Origin: Eremomyces bilateralis CBS 781.70
Lineage: Eukaryota; Ascomycota; Dothideomycetes; Eremomycetales; Eremomycetaceae
NCBI RefSeq assembly: GCF_010015585.1
Contig: NW_022985067.1
Span: forward strand, 815,185 to 879,184
Reading direction: 5' to 3'
Length of the DNA: 64,000 nucleotides
Of this stretch, positions 9,196-19,419 are shown one piece after another. A model generated the notes under the pieces. The model was not told the origin of the DNA. It worked only from the letters and a program-made list of their open reading frames with translations, and ran no database searches. Numbering within the stretch: the first letter of the stretch is position 1; each line of letters begins with the position of its first letter. The position numbers and the translations under genes were made by a program.

Positions 9196-10378
9196 ATAAA
9201 TCAGATCGGCACTGGACCACATCATCGAAAGGTGGCTCTAGGGCATCTGATGATCCAGCTTGGGATAGGCGGATAGGTACACTGGATTACTGAGGCCCAA
9301 GACACGGACCCAACCACGGTGGGGCTGTTTTAGATGCAAACCTAAATTTCCACATGGAGAAGATGAATCCAATGAGCAGACTTATTTACAAACCGCTATG
9401 TTGGGGACATCTCATGCAAGTAAACATTCAACATGGGGGCGGAATCTGATCTTATAGTGTGGAGCCCATCACCATTCTAATTTCTACATGCACTCATGCA
9501 GTCAGCAATTCGGTATGAACCGAATTCAGGCTCCTGACTTACTGATAGATAGCCATATTTCCTGGTGTATACAGAGTACATGATTCATGTTGCGTTGTTT
9601 TGCTGTTTTATTGTATAACGCAACCAGCTTCCACCAGTCCACAACTCCCAGCGATCGAAGGCAAACCCACCAAAGGAACCAAATGGTGTCCCTGCGAAAT
9701 GAGGCTCTGCATCCCGGTGTGCGTAATCCTTCCTCCATATGGAAAATGTTCTGCCCCCAAGTGCGGTGATCTCGCCGCTAGTCACGTCAAACAAATGGCG
9801 GAGTGGAGGACACAGCCACGCTTCAACAGCGCGGCTTCAAAGACATCCGTTCCAACACGCACGCCTGGGCACGCTAGTCACCCATCGGCCATCAGGCTGT
9901 GATTCCCTGCAGGATCGCAATCTCGCACGCACCTTGGAGCGGGCTTGGGACGAGGACTGTTCCGCCTAACAAGCCACTCGTCAGCGCTTCAGGTGGCCAC
10001 CCTTGCGAGTTTGCGTCAGGGCGTCTTTTGCGAGTGGTTTCGGGGGATAGCGCAGCTCTTCGGCTCAGCCTTCTGCTTCCAAAATTAACCGGCCGCATGC
10101 TGCTTTGCTTGGGGCCTCATTGACCTTGTTATGCTTATTTTCTGAAGACTTCACTGCTTCAAATACTGAGAATCACCTCTTTCTAGCTGGTTCATTGTTT
10201 TGCAGAGTATTATCGTTGACAGGAGTGGTTTGTGTTGACTCCCTTTCACGTCTCTTCGCCATAAGACGATATTCCAGCCTACGTCACCCCTGATTCCCCT
10301 CCAGAACATAATATTGAAGACCTTCAACCACTGTCAATAGAATTTCACTAAGCAGAGATAATCTGAGAAATTGTCAAG

Positions 10379-11489
10379 ATGGGGAAAGGCGGTCGCTTTG
10401 CGTGTATCTTCCTGCCCATGGTAGCGACCATTGCGGCGCTCATATGCATCATCCTGATCTTCTTGGGACAACAAAACAAGAACGACAGCAACCTCTCCAA
10501 CATATACTACTTCAAAGTTAGTATCTAATGTCGTACCTAGTTTGTTCTCGCGACTAACCCATTCGCAGGCGGACACAAGAAACTTCACCGGAAATCCATT
10601 GAATCTCGATGACCCCAACCTACCCTCTATCCCTGGTGTCGACATCGACGACAAGTTCCTCAAACTCCTCAACGCCGCCGCCACCACCAACAAGCTCGAA
10701 GACATCTACACCGTCGGCATCTGGTCCTACTGCAGCGGCCCTGCCCCAGCTGACGGCAAAGCCTACAAGCCCACCTTCTGCTCCAAGCGCTCCAGCAATT
10801 TTGCCTTCGACCCCATCGAAGTCTGGGGCCTCAACGGCACCAACATCCAAAACGCCTTCCCCGATAAACTCGAAGACGGCCTGAAGATCTACCGATCCAT
10901 CTCCCGCTGGCTGTTCATCGCCCACGCCGTCGCTTTCTTCGTCACCCTCGCCGAGCTCATCGTCGGCCTCTTCGCCATCTTCTCCCGCTGGGGTAGCTGC
11001 GCCACCTCCATCGTCGCCTCCGCCGCCTCCCTCTTCACCGTCGCCGGCGCCATCACCGCCTCCGCCCTGTATGGCACCCTCGCCGGCACCTTCAACACCG
11101 TCCTCCGGCCCTATGGCTTCGACGCCTCCCTCGGCAAGAACGGCCTCGTCGTTGAGTGGCTCGCCGCCGCCTTCTCCCTCGCCGCCGGCATCCTGTGGGT
11201 CATCAGCATGTGCTGCTGCAGCGGCCAGAGCAATCGCCGCGAGAAAGACTATAATCAGACCCGCAACAAGGGGCGCACCGGCACGGGGCTGGGCGGGTTC
11301 TTGAACCGCGGTGTCTCTCGCGGAACGACTGCCGAGAAGACCCCCTATACATATGAGCCAGTGTCGTATCAGCCCGCTGGACAGGGGTCGAATTGGCAGC
11401 CGGGACAGCCGGTGCCGTTGCAGGATATGGAGACGGGGAGGGTGGGTGGACAGGCGAGCGGGGCGTATGAGCCGTATCGGCATTCGTGA
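10379..11489 (+). CDS. SUR7/PalI family integral membrane protein
   Basis: Two exons, 10379-10516 and 10569-11489 (intron 52 nt), 352 residues. The first exon supplies MGKGGRFACIFLPMVATIAA and the first membrane segment (about residues 8-30). A long extracytoplasmic loop contains the family-typical VGIWSYCSG segment followed by a second Cys in PTFCSKRSS. Three further membrane segments follow at about residues 178-202, 206-235 and 255-280, then a cytoplasmic tail rich in Gly, Pro and Gln. This is the four-pass SUR7/PalI topology, associated with eisosomes, cell-wall integrity or pH signalling at the plasma membrane. The second exon cannot start on its own because the first membrane segment would be missing, which supports the split start. 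Confidence 0.87.
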
Positions 11490-12032
11490 GGGATGAAAAC
11501 GGGTGGGATTTGGTGAGAATGGCGTTTCATCGAGTTATGAGGGATGCTAGATTACGGTCTCGATCGGCTGCGAGACTGACGATTCTGCTGCATGTCATGG
11601 CGTTTGGGATATGGGATTCGGGTTTTATTTGGCGGGCTTCACTGTAGATATAGATCTAACTTCTAGCGGAGGATTCCAATACTATTCAACGGCCGATTTC
11701 AAGACCCTCTACCTACTTAACGTGATACCATTATAGGGCCTCTCTACAGTAGCCTACCTCGTTGCACCTTGGATATTGTTATCTACTATTGTTTGAACGA
11801 AGGTTCAGGCAGCAAGTTCTGGGATATCTAGTTTGAATGCGCGGGGCCATTTTACAGATTTCAAGGCCCTTTTCCTCCCCTCCAGTTTTTGTATCGAGAG
11901 CCACAGCATGAAAGTTGAGCCATGTTTAGATCACTGAATCCTGTAGGTTTATTATCTGACTCGTAACTCAATAGGTACCAACATCAAACTTCAAAGGTTA
12001 GGACTTCATGTCACTCCAGGCTAATACATTGT
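11490..12032. other. Convergent 3' intergenic region
   Basis: 543 nt between the stop of the SUR7-like gene and the stop of the HET gene. It is AT-rich with no open frame of interest and presumably holds the two 3' UTRs. Confidence 0.5.
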
Positions 12033-13748
12033 TCATTTGGTGGAATCTTGAACTTTGTACAATATCCTAATGACGACAGGTCTGATTTTGAGAGGGGGAG
12101 AATTGACTGTAAATTGAAAGCGCTTCTCCAGAATCTGTACAGTCCCTTTAGCGCCTTTGAAACGCTCATCTGGTTTGCTGCGATTTACAGCGTTATTATC
12201 GTCAAGGACATTGAATCGTCCAGAATCAAGATCCTTTTTGGTAATCCCATATGTCCATCCATCTCCGAGGTACGTTTGACAATCGGCATCAGGGACTGGG
12301 AAACTGATACGAAGCGTCGTTCCATCCTTGAGAGGTAAGTTAAATGATGCGTCCTCGCGTCCTACAGGTAACGTCGCTTCGTCTTTGTAAAAAGATACGT
12401 TAAGCCATGCGTTTTGTTTAGGTGTGGTGACTGGCGGTATGGGGACTAATCCATACGTGTATTTGTATTCCCAGACGTCAGGGGCTCCTCCTTGTTTTCC
12501 AGGCAGGAGTGTATCATGTGATATATCGCCACACAGAATGGGTAGGATGGCGTCGGTGTAGGGGATACCATCTAGCTCGAAGCGCTCTCGGGCATCAGGC
12601 GCAGGAGGTTTCCAAGGCTTCCGTCGAACGTCGAACGTCGAACCTTGGATGCATATATCTTCTGCCGACCCTCCGACCTCGGATGGAAGGAGTACGGCTG
12701 CTGGAGGGAAAGAAATTCGACGATAAAAAGACTTCCCCAGGCGCGATCGATTGGAGTTAAGAGGTATGCATGCTCGGCCGTGCTCTTGTCCAGACCGCGA
12801 GGATGCCTCCAACATGGCATAACAGCCGCTCAGTGTTGTCACCAACGGTAGGGTTATTCTCAAGCCCACGCTTGTAATGTGAAAGGTGGAGGTGGGAGCG
12901 TGGTGAGTTGTTACTAGATTAGTTGCCACAAATTGCCCGCAGTTTTTGAATACGGCTGGGGAAGGGGCCAGGAAACTTCTCCAGAAAATAGGAACGGCGG
13001 GGGTCCAACTCCAGCAAAACATCGTGTGGTCATTGGAGACTTTGATTATCTCTTCTTGGAGCCTCAAGAAAGCCTTGCTTCCTTCACCGTATAGAAGCGG
13101 CATGTTGATGTTAAACAGACCAAGCATACAGTAAGCCATGTCCTCTGGCCGGGTCGTCGATCGTGATGCTAGCCAGGACATCCTCTCCGCCACGCTGCAC
13201 CAAAAGAAATCTGGATCCTCTTGGAGATATTGCCCACGGATCCCGGTGATTTGGGATATAAGAGAACCCATGGACAACTTCGTTCCGAACTCGGCCCATC
13301 GCTTGTCGAAAAAGACGAGGTTCCCAGGAGCAATTAGCTCTTGGAGGGTCCAGCCTCTAGTAAACCATCGGGAAGAAGATAGACTCACCAACGGGTCTTG
13401 TCCGTCTTCCGGGGCCCATTCGAAGTCCTCTAGAAAGGTGAAGCACACGTGTGAGTCTCGATACCACATATACATCGAGTTGATGGCCTCCGAGAGCTCC
13501 GCGGAGCTTGACTTGTCGATACAGTTGGTGTCGACCCATATGTACTCTAGGTCCCAAGTGAGTGTTTGCTTGCAAGCATTTCTGATCTTCTCGGCCCCTT
13601 TCGTGGATGCCGTGCGTTTCTCGGGGTCCTGCCAGTCCTGAAGACTGACTTCTTCGTCGCACCAGGTATGAGAGAGAATGGCATAGGGAGGAAACTCTGG
13701 GCCGAAAAAGTCCTCCAAGTGGAGGGTTCGGGCATTGATTAAACGCAT
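12033..13748 (-). CDS. HET-domain (heterokaryon incompatibility) protein
   Basis: A 571-residue protein starting MRLINARTLHLEDFFG. The frame is open 81 codons further upstream, but the HET family starts at this Met. The HET domain spans about residues 20-250, with the signature AILSHTWCDEEVSLQDW, then IRNACKQTLTWDLEYIWVDT with CIDKSSSAELSEAINSMYMW, and RGWTLQELIAPGNLVFFD, followed by MAYCMLGLFNINMPLLYGEG. The C-terminal 300 residues have no recognised domain (no ankyrin, WD or NACHT). HET proteins trigger cell death after fusion of unlike hyphae, but most paralogues are of unknown role. It stands alone next to a small transposon remnant, an accessory-gene setting. Confidence 0.9.
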   Translation of the reverse strand: MRLINARTLHLEDFFGPEFPPYAILSHTWCDEEVSLQDWQDPEKRTASTKGAEKIRNACKQTLTWDLEYIWVDTNCIDKSSSAELSEAINSMYMWYRDSHVCFTFLEDFEWAPEDGQDPLVSLSSSRWFTRGWTLQELIAPGNLVFFDKRWAEFGTKLSMGSLISQITGIRGQYLQEDPDFFWCSVAERMSWLASRSTTRPEDMAYCMLGLFNINMPLLYGEGSKAFLRLQEEIIKVSNDHTMFCWSWTPAVPIFWRSFLAPSPAVFKNCGQFVATNLVTTHHAPTSTFHITSVGLRITLPLVTTLSGCYAMLEASSRSGQEHGRACIPLNSNRSRLGKSFYRRISFPPAAVLLPSEVGGSAEDICIQGSTFDVRRKPWKPPAPDARERFELDGIPYTDAILPILCGDISHDTLLPGKQGGAPDVWEYKYTYGLVPIPPVTTPKQNAWLNVSFYKDEATLPVGREDASFNLPLKDGTTLRISFPVPDADCQTYLGDGWTYGITKKDLDSGRFNVLDDNNAVNRSKPDERFKGAKGTVQILEKRFQFTVNSPPLKIRPVVIRILYKVQDSTK

Positions 13749-14408
13749 CCGTGGAATAAATTCAATGATCGCCGGCTCTTCAATGTCTGCTGGACAAACT
13801 GGAAACACGGAAGGAATAGTTTGAAAGGTGAGCACGCAAGTTGACAACCCGACTTTGATGAAGACTAGGCTGAAGTTTATAGGCCATTTTTCGAGGATCG
13901 GCACTGCTCCAAATGCACCAGGCTTTCTGAATTTCCCAGCCTGACATCTGGCAATTCGAATAGACTTGGGATTAGGGTGTGTTACATACAACTAAAACCT
14001 TGAAGTTGATGGGCTAGGATGCGGACACAGGGCGTGGCAGTGCTCGCCAATCCGTCCAAACCAACTATCACCATCAAGCTTTCCTCTATCAAAGTCATCT
14101 ACTCTCGAATCAGAGAACCACAAGTAGTTTGATATCCCTTGGCTAGAGCTTAACGGCCTTAGGTTGGTAAACTCAATCCACTATAGAAGAGCAATGTGAT
14201 GCATGACTATGGAATCATCGTGTGTTTAAAGGAAAGAGGTTCGCATTACGTGGTGGTTTTGAGGGTTTACTGGGCTTCTGTGATGTGCGACGCCGCAAAT
14301 ATAACAGGTATATCTCGATGTAATTGTGCGTTGCGGTTCCAAGGCATAGGAAGTCTCGCCAGGGATACACTGGGTTCCCTTACAGCCGGTTGCCTCTTTT
14401 CATTAATA
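13749..14408. other. Intergenic upstream of the HET gene
   Basis: 660 nt of low coding potential containing the HET-gene promoter. The right edge is the TIR element that starts at 14409. Confidence 0.45.
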
Positions 14409-14888
14409 CAGTCACTAGCTAGCGAAATTGGCTTCCGCCTTTTGCAGGTCTAAGGATTCTCAGCGCACAGCCACCTGCAGATCTTGGCGTAAACAACGCA
14501 ATACGATTCTTAGTGACCAATAGCTAGTCCACAGTATTGTTTCGGCGCTAAAATGTTTGTGAAGTTGAGGCCTCACAAGGAGCGGGAGGCGTTAATTAGG
14601 AAGGCACAGCGGGACTGGCAGCGGGAAAATCAACAGGAAAAACAGCAGAAACCATCTCCTATACTCGATCAACCTACTAGTACGGAGGATCTCGGTTTTT
14701 ATATCGATTTACATCCCGAGTTCTGATATATAGATGATGGTAGTCAAATTGAGGTTTTGGCCTTTTGGGGCGGTCATGGGGCACGGATATTGAAAACGTT
14801 TCGCGGCTAAAATATATTTATGCCAAGAGTTACAGAGAATAAAGTTTAGGGCCGCCGTTTAGGCGGAAGCCAATTTCGCTAGTCACTG
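14409..14888. mobile_element. 480-bp Tc1/mariner-type MITE with terminal inverted repeats and TA target duplication
   Basis: The left end (14409-14439) begins CAGTCACTAGCTAGCG and runs into AAATTGGCTTCCGCC. The right end (14862-14888), read in reverse, is CAGTGACTAGCGAAATTGG then CTTCCGCC. The two match except for one base and a 4-nt CTAG duplication in the left copy. TA flanks both sides (14407-14408 and 14889-14890). Inside, a 57-codon frame (14553-14726, starting MFVKLRPHKEREALIRKAQR) is Gln/Lys/Arg-rich like the C-terminal tail of pogo/Fot1-type transposases. There is no catalytic DDE region, so the copy is non-autonomous. Confidence 0.78.
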
Positions 14889-15267
14889 TATGATCATCTG
14901 TGTGGTTTAGAAACTAGAGGCTATGATCCACAAGAGGACGATCACTGACCACAAGTGCCACAAGCAGTGAGTGACGAGCTGTGTTGGCTCCAATCTTTGG
15001 CATGGCTGGAGGCGCACGACATGATCCCAGCCCTCATGACTGATTGGCCGGGCCAATCTCATGCTGAGATTCGATGCAAGAGATTCTGCTACTTGAATCC
15101 AGAAGGACAACAAGTGAGCAAGACCAGATCAGATGTGTTCTGACGATGAGCCATATCGAAGGTGGGACGGGAGGAGGTAGTCCGCGTGGCGTCCCATTTA
15201 ACCTTTTAGCCCGCTTGTTGAGCTCAAAGGATGCAGTAACTGGTATAAGGCTTGGAAGCACCTATCC
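14889..15267. other. Intergenic, 3' side of THO3
   Basis: 379 nt with no credible gene, between the TIR element and the stop codon of the WD40 gene. Confidence 0.45.
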
Positions 15268-16354
15268 TCATCCCACCACCCTAAATCCTAGGGGGCTCTC
15301 GCACGAGTATGCCAACACGTAGCTCCTAGGATGCCAGGCGACGCACTGATTGCCACCTTGCGTGTCGAAGCTATGCACATACTCGCCAGTCTCAGTGTGA
15401 GCAATGTCGATGGTGTTGCCTTCGTCACTTCCACCCACGATGTATGATCCATCGAAGGAGAAAGACACACTTTTCACAGGGCCCACGCAGCTGGGCAACG
15501 TCCGCTTGCAGATCATATCGGTGGTGTCCCACAGAGAAATAAGAGCATCGGAGCCGCCAATCGCGAGGTATGTGCCTGGAGGAGATAGCTCGATCGAGAA
15601 GATCGAGGAAGTGTGGGCGTTTATAGTATGAAGAGGGTCCTGATATGCATCAGAATTCCGAATAGCACCCGCTTATGACAGATTGGATGCTTACAAGGGA
15701 TGGATAATCCAGTATCTTCACTTGACCTTCTCCAGTCGTGACAAATACCTCGTTTCCAGACCATGAGAATATATTCTGATTCGTCTGGGAATGCTGTTTC
15801 TGGGAAGACAATATACTCAAAGTCGACCGGGATATTCGATGCAGTTCATCGTCCTGTACCATTTGTTTAGCGGCTACAGCATTGATATTTGCGAAGCCCA
15901 TCCATACCTTAGTCCCAACCAGCAGCTCCTCTCCATCCGGACTCCAGACCAGCGTCAACCCATCCGACCCAATCTTCACCTCCCCAACCATCGGATCCTT
16001 GCTCCTAACATCCCATAACCTGACAACCCCTTCAGAACCTATACTCGCCAGCTCCGCTTCCTTCAACGGATGCCACGCAACCTTCTCCACCGCACCCGTG
16101 TGGCCTCTCAACTCTGTACTATACCGCACGCTCGGTTTCTCCGGGTTCCACACCCGCAACGTCCGGTCCCCGGCCCCCGTTGCGACGAAGTTGCCGAGCG
16201 GGCTCCAGGCGAGCGTTCTGATGGCATGTGAGGTGTTGTGCGCGCTTCGGGTGGTGACGTCGCAGTAGAGGGTTGTTTTGAGGCGCTGGAAGTGATACGG
16301 GAAGGTCGATTTCGGGAGTGAGCGAGCGAGGACGGGACGGGATGGGGCGACCAT
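15268..16354 (-). CDS. tho3: THO complex subunit 3 (TEX1/THOC3-type WD40 protein)
   Basis: Three exons: 16354-15908, 15853-15695 and 15639-15268, with introns of 54 and 55 nt, giving 325 residues. Six WD-type repeats can be followed: IRTLAWSPLGNFVATGAGDRTLRVW, ..VEKVAWHPLKEAELASIGSEGVVRLWD, ..LTLVWSPDGEELLVGTK, ..NIFSWSGNEVFVTTGEGQVKILD, ..IFSIELSPPGTYLAIGGSDALISLWD and ..VSFSFDGSYIVGGSDEG. This order matches THOC3/Tex1, the nuclear THO subunit that couples transcription to mRNA export as part of TREX. The first intron is 54 nt without an in-frame stop, so naive translation reads through it and inserts 18 residues; the GTATGG donor and GTACAG acceptor, and the poor fit of those residues to a blade, argue that it is spliced. 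Confidence 0.88.
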
Positions 16355-17041
16355 GCTGGCGCCTTGACTGGGACTTTCAATTCATTCGGTATTAAGGGAG
16401 TAGGCGGAGGGGACGAGACAAGACGATGGTCGGACATGGGTTGGTGAAACCACGACAATTGATGTGAAGTCGAGATGTGGGCACTAACCCCTGCCTACCC
16501 AAGTGGATGATGGCTGATGGGGGCAATTCCAACACCATCATGTAGGTAGGTACATACTCATAAGTATTAAAACTTGACAGGTTACGTTCTGTTTAATCTC
16601 TAGCCATTGTATATAGTAGATATTAAGGGAGAGATTTCATGCGTAATGATATAGAGGATTGTTGCTCCACACTGGGCTGGCACACAATGCATGATTGCCG
16701 GGACACTTCACAAACCACAGCATTAAGTGTTTGCCAATTGGAAACTGACTACAGGAGAGAAAACAGTATATCGCCTTAGCATCAATGGGATAGTAGCTCC
16801 TAGCAGCTAGAAAGGTTTACTTTGAGGCGAAGAATCGTTCGTATTGTTTCTAAGTTATTGAGGCCGATTTAGTGTTGGATGAGGCGGACAATAGCACATA
16901 ATCACAGGAGCAAACTGAGTCGGCCATGAAATATGCCTAGAAGATATTCATTTTGATGTCACTGAAACTCCATTGTGCCATGATACATGCAGAATGGTCG
17001 CTCCAATAGAACGACGGGGAATCATCACAGGAATAAATCCC
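16355..17041. other. Intergenic, THO3 promoter and RPL12 3' flank
   Basis: 687 nt, AT-rich, with no gene visible. It contains the THO3 promoter and the 3' end of the RPL12 transcript. Confidence 0.5.
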
Positions 17042-17714
17042 TTACTCCTCAGGAACTAAACGACAATTAGCACGGGATCCTCGATAACAAGTGTAGGGCG
17101 CACTCACTCTCAATCTCGCCAGACTCAATGTCATCTGAGACAGCCTTTGGGCTCCGTCCATCAACCTGGCAACCAGTGCTGAAAGCGGTACCGAGGATCT
17201 CCTTGACGGTTCCCTTCAAGTCCTTCGCCATGGACTTGAACCTCATCTTCCTGGCAATCTCAATGATCTCATCGAGAGGGATCGACTTGGTGTGCTTGAT
17301 GTTCTTCTCCTTCTTGCGGTCGCGCGGCGGCTCCTTGAGGGCCTTGATGACCAGGGAGGAAGCGGAGGGGACGACGGAGACAGCGGCTTGACGATTTTGG
17401 ATCGTGAGCCTGACGGTGACGCGCTGCAAGTAGGGTTAGTCTCGGCATCGAAGCCAAATGCGCAACATGCGCGGGGGATCTCAGCATACAAGTCCTTTCT
17501 GTGGTGATTGTCAGTAAACCGAGTCGATTAACGGCGCGCAGAATCCAGCACTTACCCAGTCACCAGTCGCCTTCGCGATATCTTCACCGACCTTCTTCGG
17601 CGACAGACCGAGAGGACCAATCTTGGGCGCAAGAGCGGATGAAGCACCGACTTCACCACCGGTGGCCCTCAGGTGGATGACCTTGACCTCACTGGGATCG
17701 AACTTGGGAGGCAT
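17042..17714 (-). CDS. rpl12: 60S ribosomal protein L12 (uL11)
   Basis: Four exons: 17714-17556, 17498-17490, 17423-17108 and 17055-17042, with introns of 57, 66 and 52 nt. Together they encode 165 residues, the normal length. Exon 1 ends [11 protein letters not shown]. Exon 2 is only 9 nt (AAAGGACTT, Lys-Gly-Leu). Exon 3 begins [13 protein letters not shown]. The last exon is 14 nt and completes the C-terminus IPEE. The [14 protein letters not shown] segment is the classic L11/L12 motif, and the protein builds the GTPase-associated stalk base of the 60S subunit. All four exons are required to reproduce the conserved protein without gaps, so the micro-exon is well supported by frame and family knowledge. 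Confidence 0.96.
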
Positions 17715-18393
17715 GATGTCGGGGCGTTATGGGTGAGTTGTCGGCTAGACGGAGTGCGGAGTTAGTAATGGCCTCGAAGCTGGCTTGGCGATGATACTCA
17801 CGTTCGGCCTGGACGTGAGGTAGTCTATCACACAAGCGATGTCGAATTGGATGCTCGAAGTCTAAGAATATCGGGAGACGGAAATTTCGCGTGCAAATTG
17901 AATGTGGAACGGGAAGGGGGGGGGCGGATGACTAAGATGCTAAATGAGGCATTAAGGCTACAAGGCATCAACACCACCCCCCCGCCAGGCTTCCGTTGTG
18001 GTTCCGTAACACCGTTGACCTCATCAGGATCTGATCGGTCATCCGTGATCACTGATCTGTATCCCCTCCCGAGCTCTCATCAATGTCACCACTGAGGTGA
18101 TTACTGATGCCATCTTCACCATACCTATCCCGCAGTTTCTAAACACGCAGTTTGAGGCCGGTTCGAGCCTATTTGTAATCCAATCCAAGTATCTGGGCTC
18201 GAGTTAAGCCGAGTCCACCAATCCACCTCCAAGTCAGCCAGGTATATAAGCATCAATGTAGAACAGCGACCGTAAATGCGAAGCCGAACAATATCGTACA
18301 TCGTATCTTGCAAACGTACCCTTTCATTTATCTCATCTAGTCAACAACCTTTATACCTCTGCACCGGTCATAGTCTCATACATCCATTTGAAC
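17715..18393. promoter_or_regulatory. Divergent promoter region of RPL12 and the SDR-fold gene
   Basis: 679 nt between outward-facing genes. No coding frame. CT-rich tracts lie before the SDR start, and a poly-C/poly-G run occurs near 17918-17930 and 17975-17985. Confidence 0.45.
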
Positions 18394-19306
18394 ATGTCCA
18401 AGCTCATCGCCATCGTCGCCGGTGTCGGCCCAGGCACTGGAGCTGCCGTCGCACGGAGGTTTGCAACCGCGTATCCAGTGGTTCTGCTCTCCAGGAACGC
18501 CTCCAGCTTCAACTTCCTCGTGGATGAGATCAATGGCAACGGAGGCAAGGCGATTGGGATACCGACGGATGTGTCAGACGCTGCAAGTGTCAAAAACGCT
18601 ATCGACTCCATCCATAAGGAGTTCGGCGCGGATGTTGCCGCTGCTGTAAGTCGAGTGGAGTGGTGTTACGAATATCATAGCTGTCGATATATCTAATAGC
18701 ATTTCTAGGCGGCTGTCTTCAACGCAGCCGGTGGATTTATTCGCAAACCATTCTTGGAGTTGACTGAAGAGGAGTTCTCGAGGGGGATCACAGTCTCTGG
18801 GTAAGGTCGCATGCTTCCCGAAACACGAATTATGGATGCTTACCCTATGTTCCAGCAAGGGCTCCTTTGTGTTCTCCCAAGCGACGTTGCCATTGCTACT
18901 GAAGGGCGTGGACGCCGGCTCAAAGTACCCACCAACCCTGATCTTCACCGGGGCGACCGCCTCACTCAGGGGCTCCGCCCAGCTATCCGCCTTCGCGACG
19001 GGAGAATTCGCGAAACGCGCCCTGGCGCAATCTCTCGGAAGAGAGTTTGGACCGAAGGGTGTGCATGTCGCGAATGCGATCATCGACGGGGTGATCGATA
19101 TTGAGAAAACCAAGGAGTGGTTGAAAGACGCTGGTCCGGATGCAAAGATCAAAGCCGACGCGGTAAGTCCGGTTACTGGTCTTCTTTTCAGGATATGACG
19201 ACTAACAAGATATCAGATTGCCGAGGCGTACTGGAGCCTTCACACGCAGCATCGCTCGGCCCTGACGCATGAGATCGATATTCGTCCATTCGTCGAGAAA
19301 TGGTAG
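18394..19306 (+). CDS. Atypical short-chain dehydrogenase/reductase-fold protein without the catalytic Tyr-Lys pair
   Basis: Four exons: 18394-18645, 18709-18800, 18856-19162 and 19217-19306, with introns of 63, 55 and 54 nt, giving 246 residues. The Rossmann start is present as IVAGVGPGTGAAVARRF, and TDVSDAASV and FNAAGG mark the usual NAD(P) positions. Where classical SDRs have YxxxK, this protein reads S159-A-F161-A-T-G-E165, so the Tyr is Phe and the Lys is Glu. Many fungal relatives with the SAFA variant keep the Lys. It may bind a nucleotide without classical oxidoreductase activity, or use another mechanism. The C-terminus (DGVIDIEKTKEW and a short tail) agrees with that subgroup. The gene is divergent from RPL12. 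Confidence 0.85.
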
Positions 19307-19419
19307 AGAGTGGATGGAAACGGCGCATTCTAACAGGACTGTAGCTGGAAATAATGAACTTTGTAACGAAAGAAATTCAAATGGGTATCTATGTCAGAGC
19401 TTGGTGTCCTTCGTTATAT

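Larger units (their letters stand above)
8332..10378. other. Decayed, gene-free stretch around the Helitron relic
   Basis: Apart from the helicase fragment, no intact gene is seen. A pair of direct repeats containing TAAGTAACTCGCTACGCTCG lies at 9095-9116 and 9174-9195. A minus-strand open stretch around 9585-9836 reads like protein (it includes FDVTSGEITALGGRTFSIWR) but has no start codon and stops upstream. The right end holds the promoter of the SUR7-like gene. Confidence 0.4.

Noticed and set aside
10620-11483. 287-codon minus-strand ORF across the SUR7-like gene
   Set aside because: Antisense shadow; its Gly/Glu/Ala repeats mirror the Ser/Pro/Ala codons of the real gene.
13749-13991. 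N-terminal extension of the HET protein to an earlier start
   Set aside because: The HET family starts at MRLINARTL; the extra 81 residues have no similarity and lie in promoter-like sequence.
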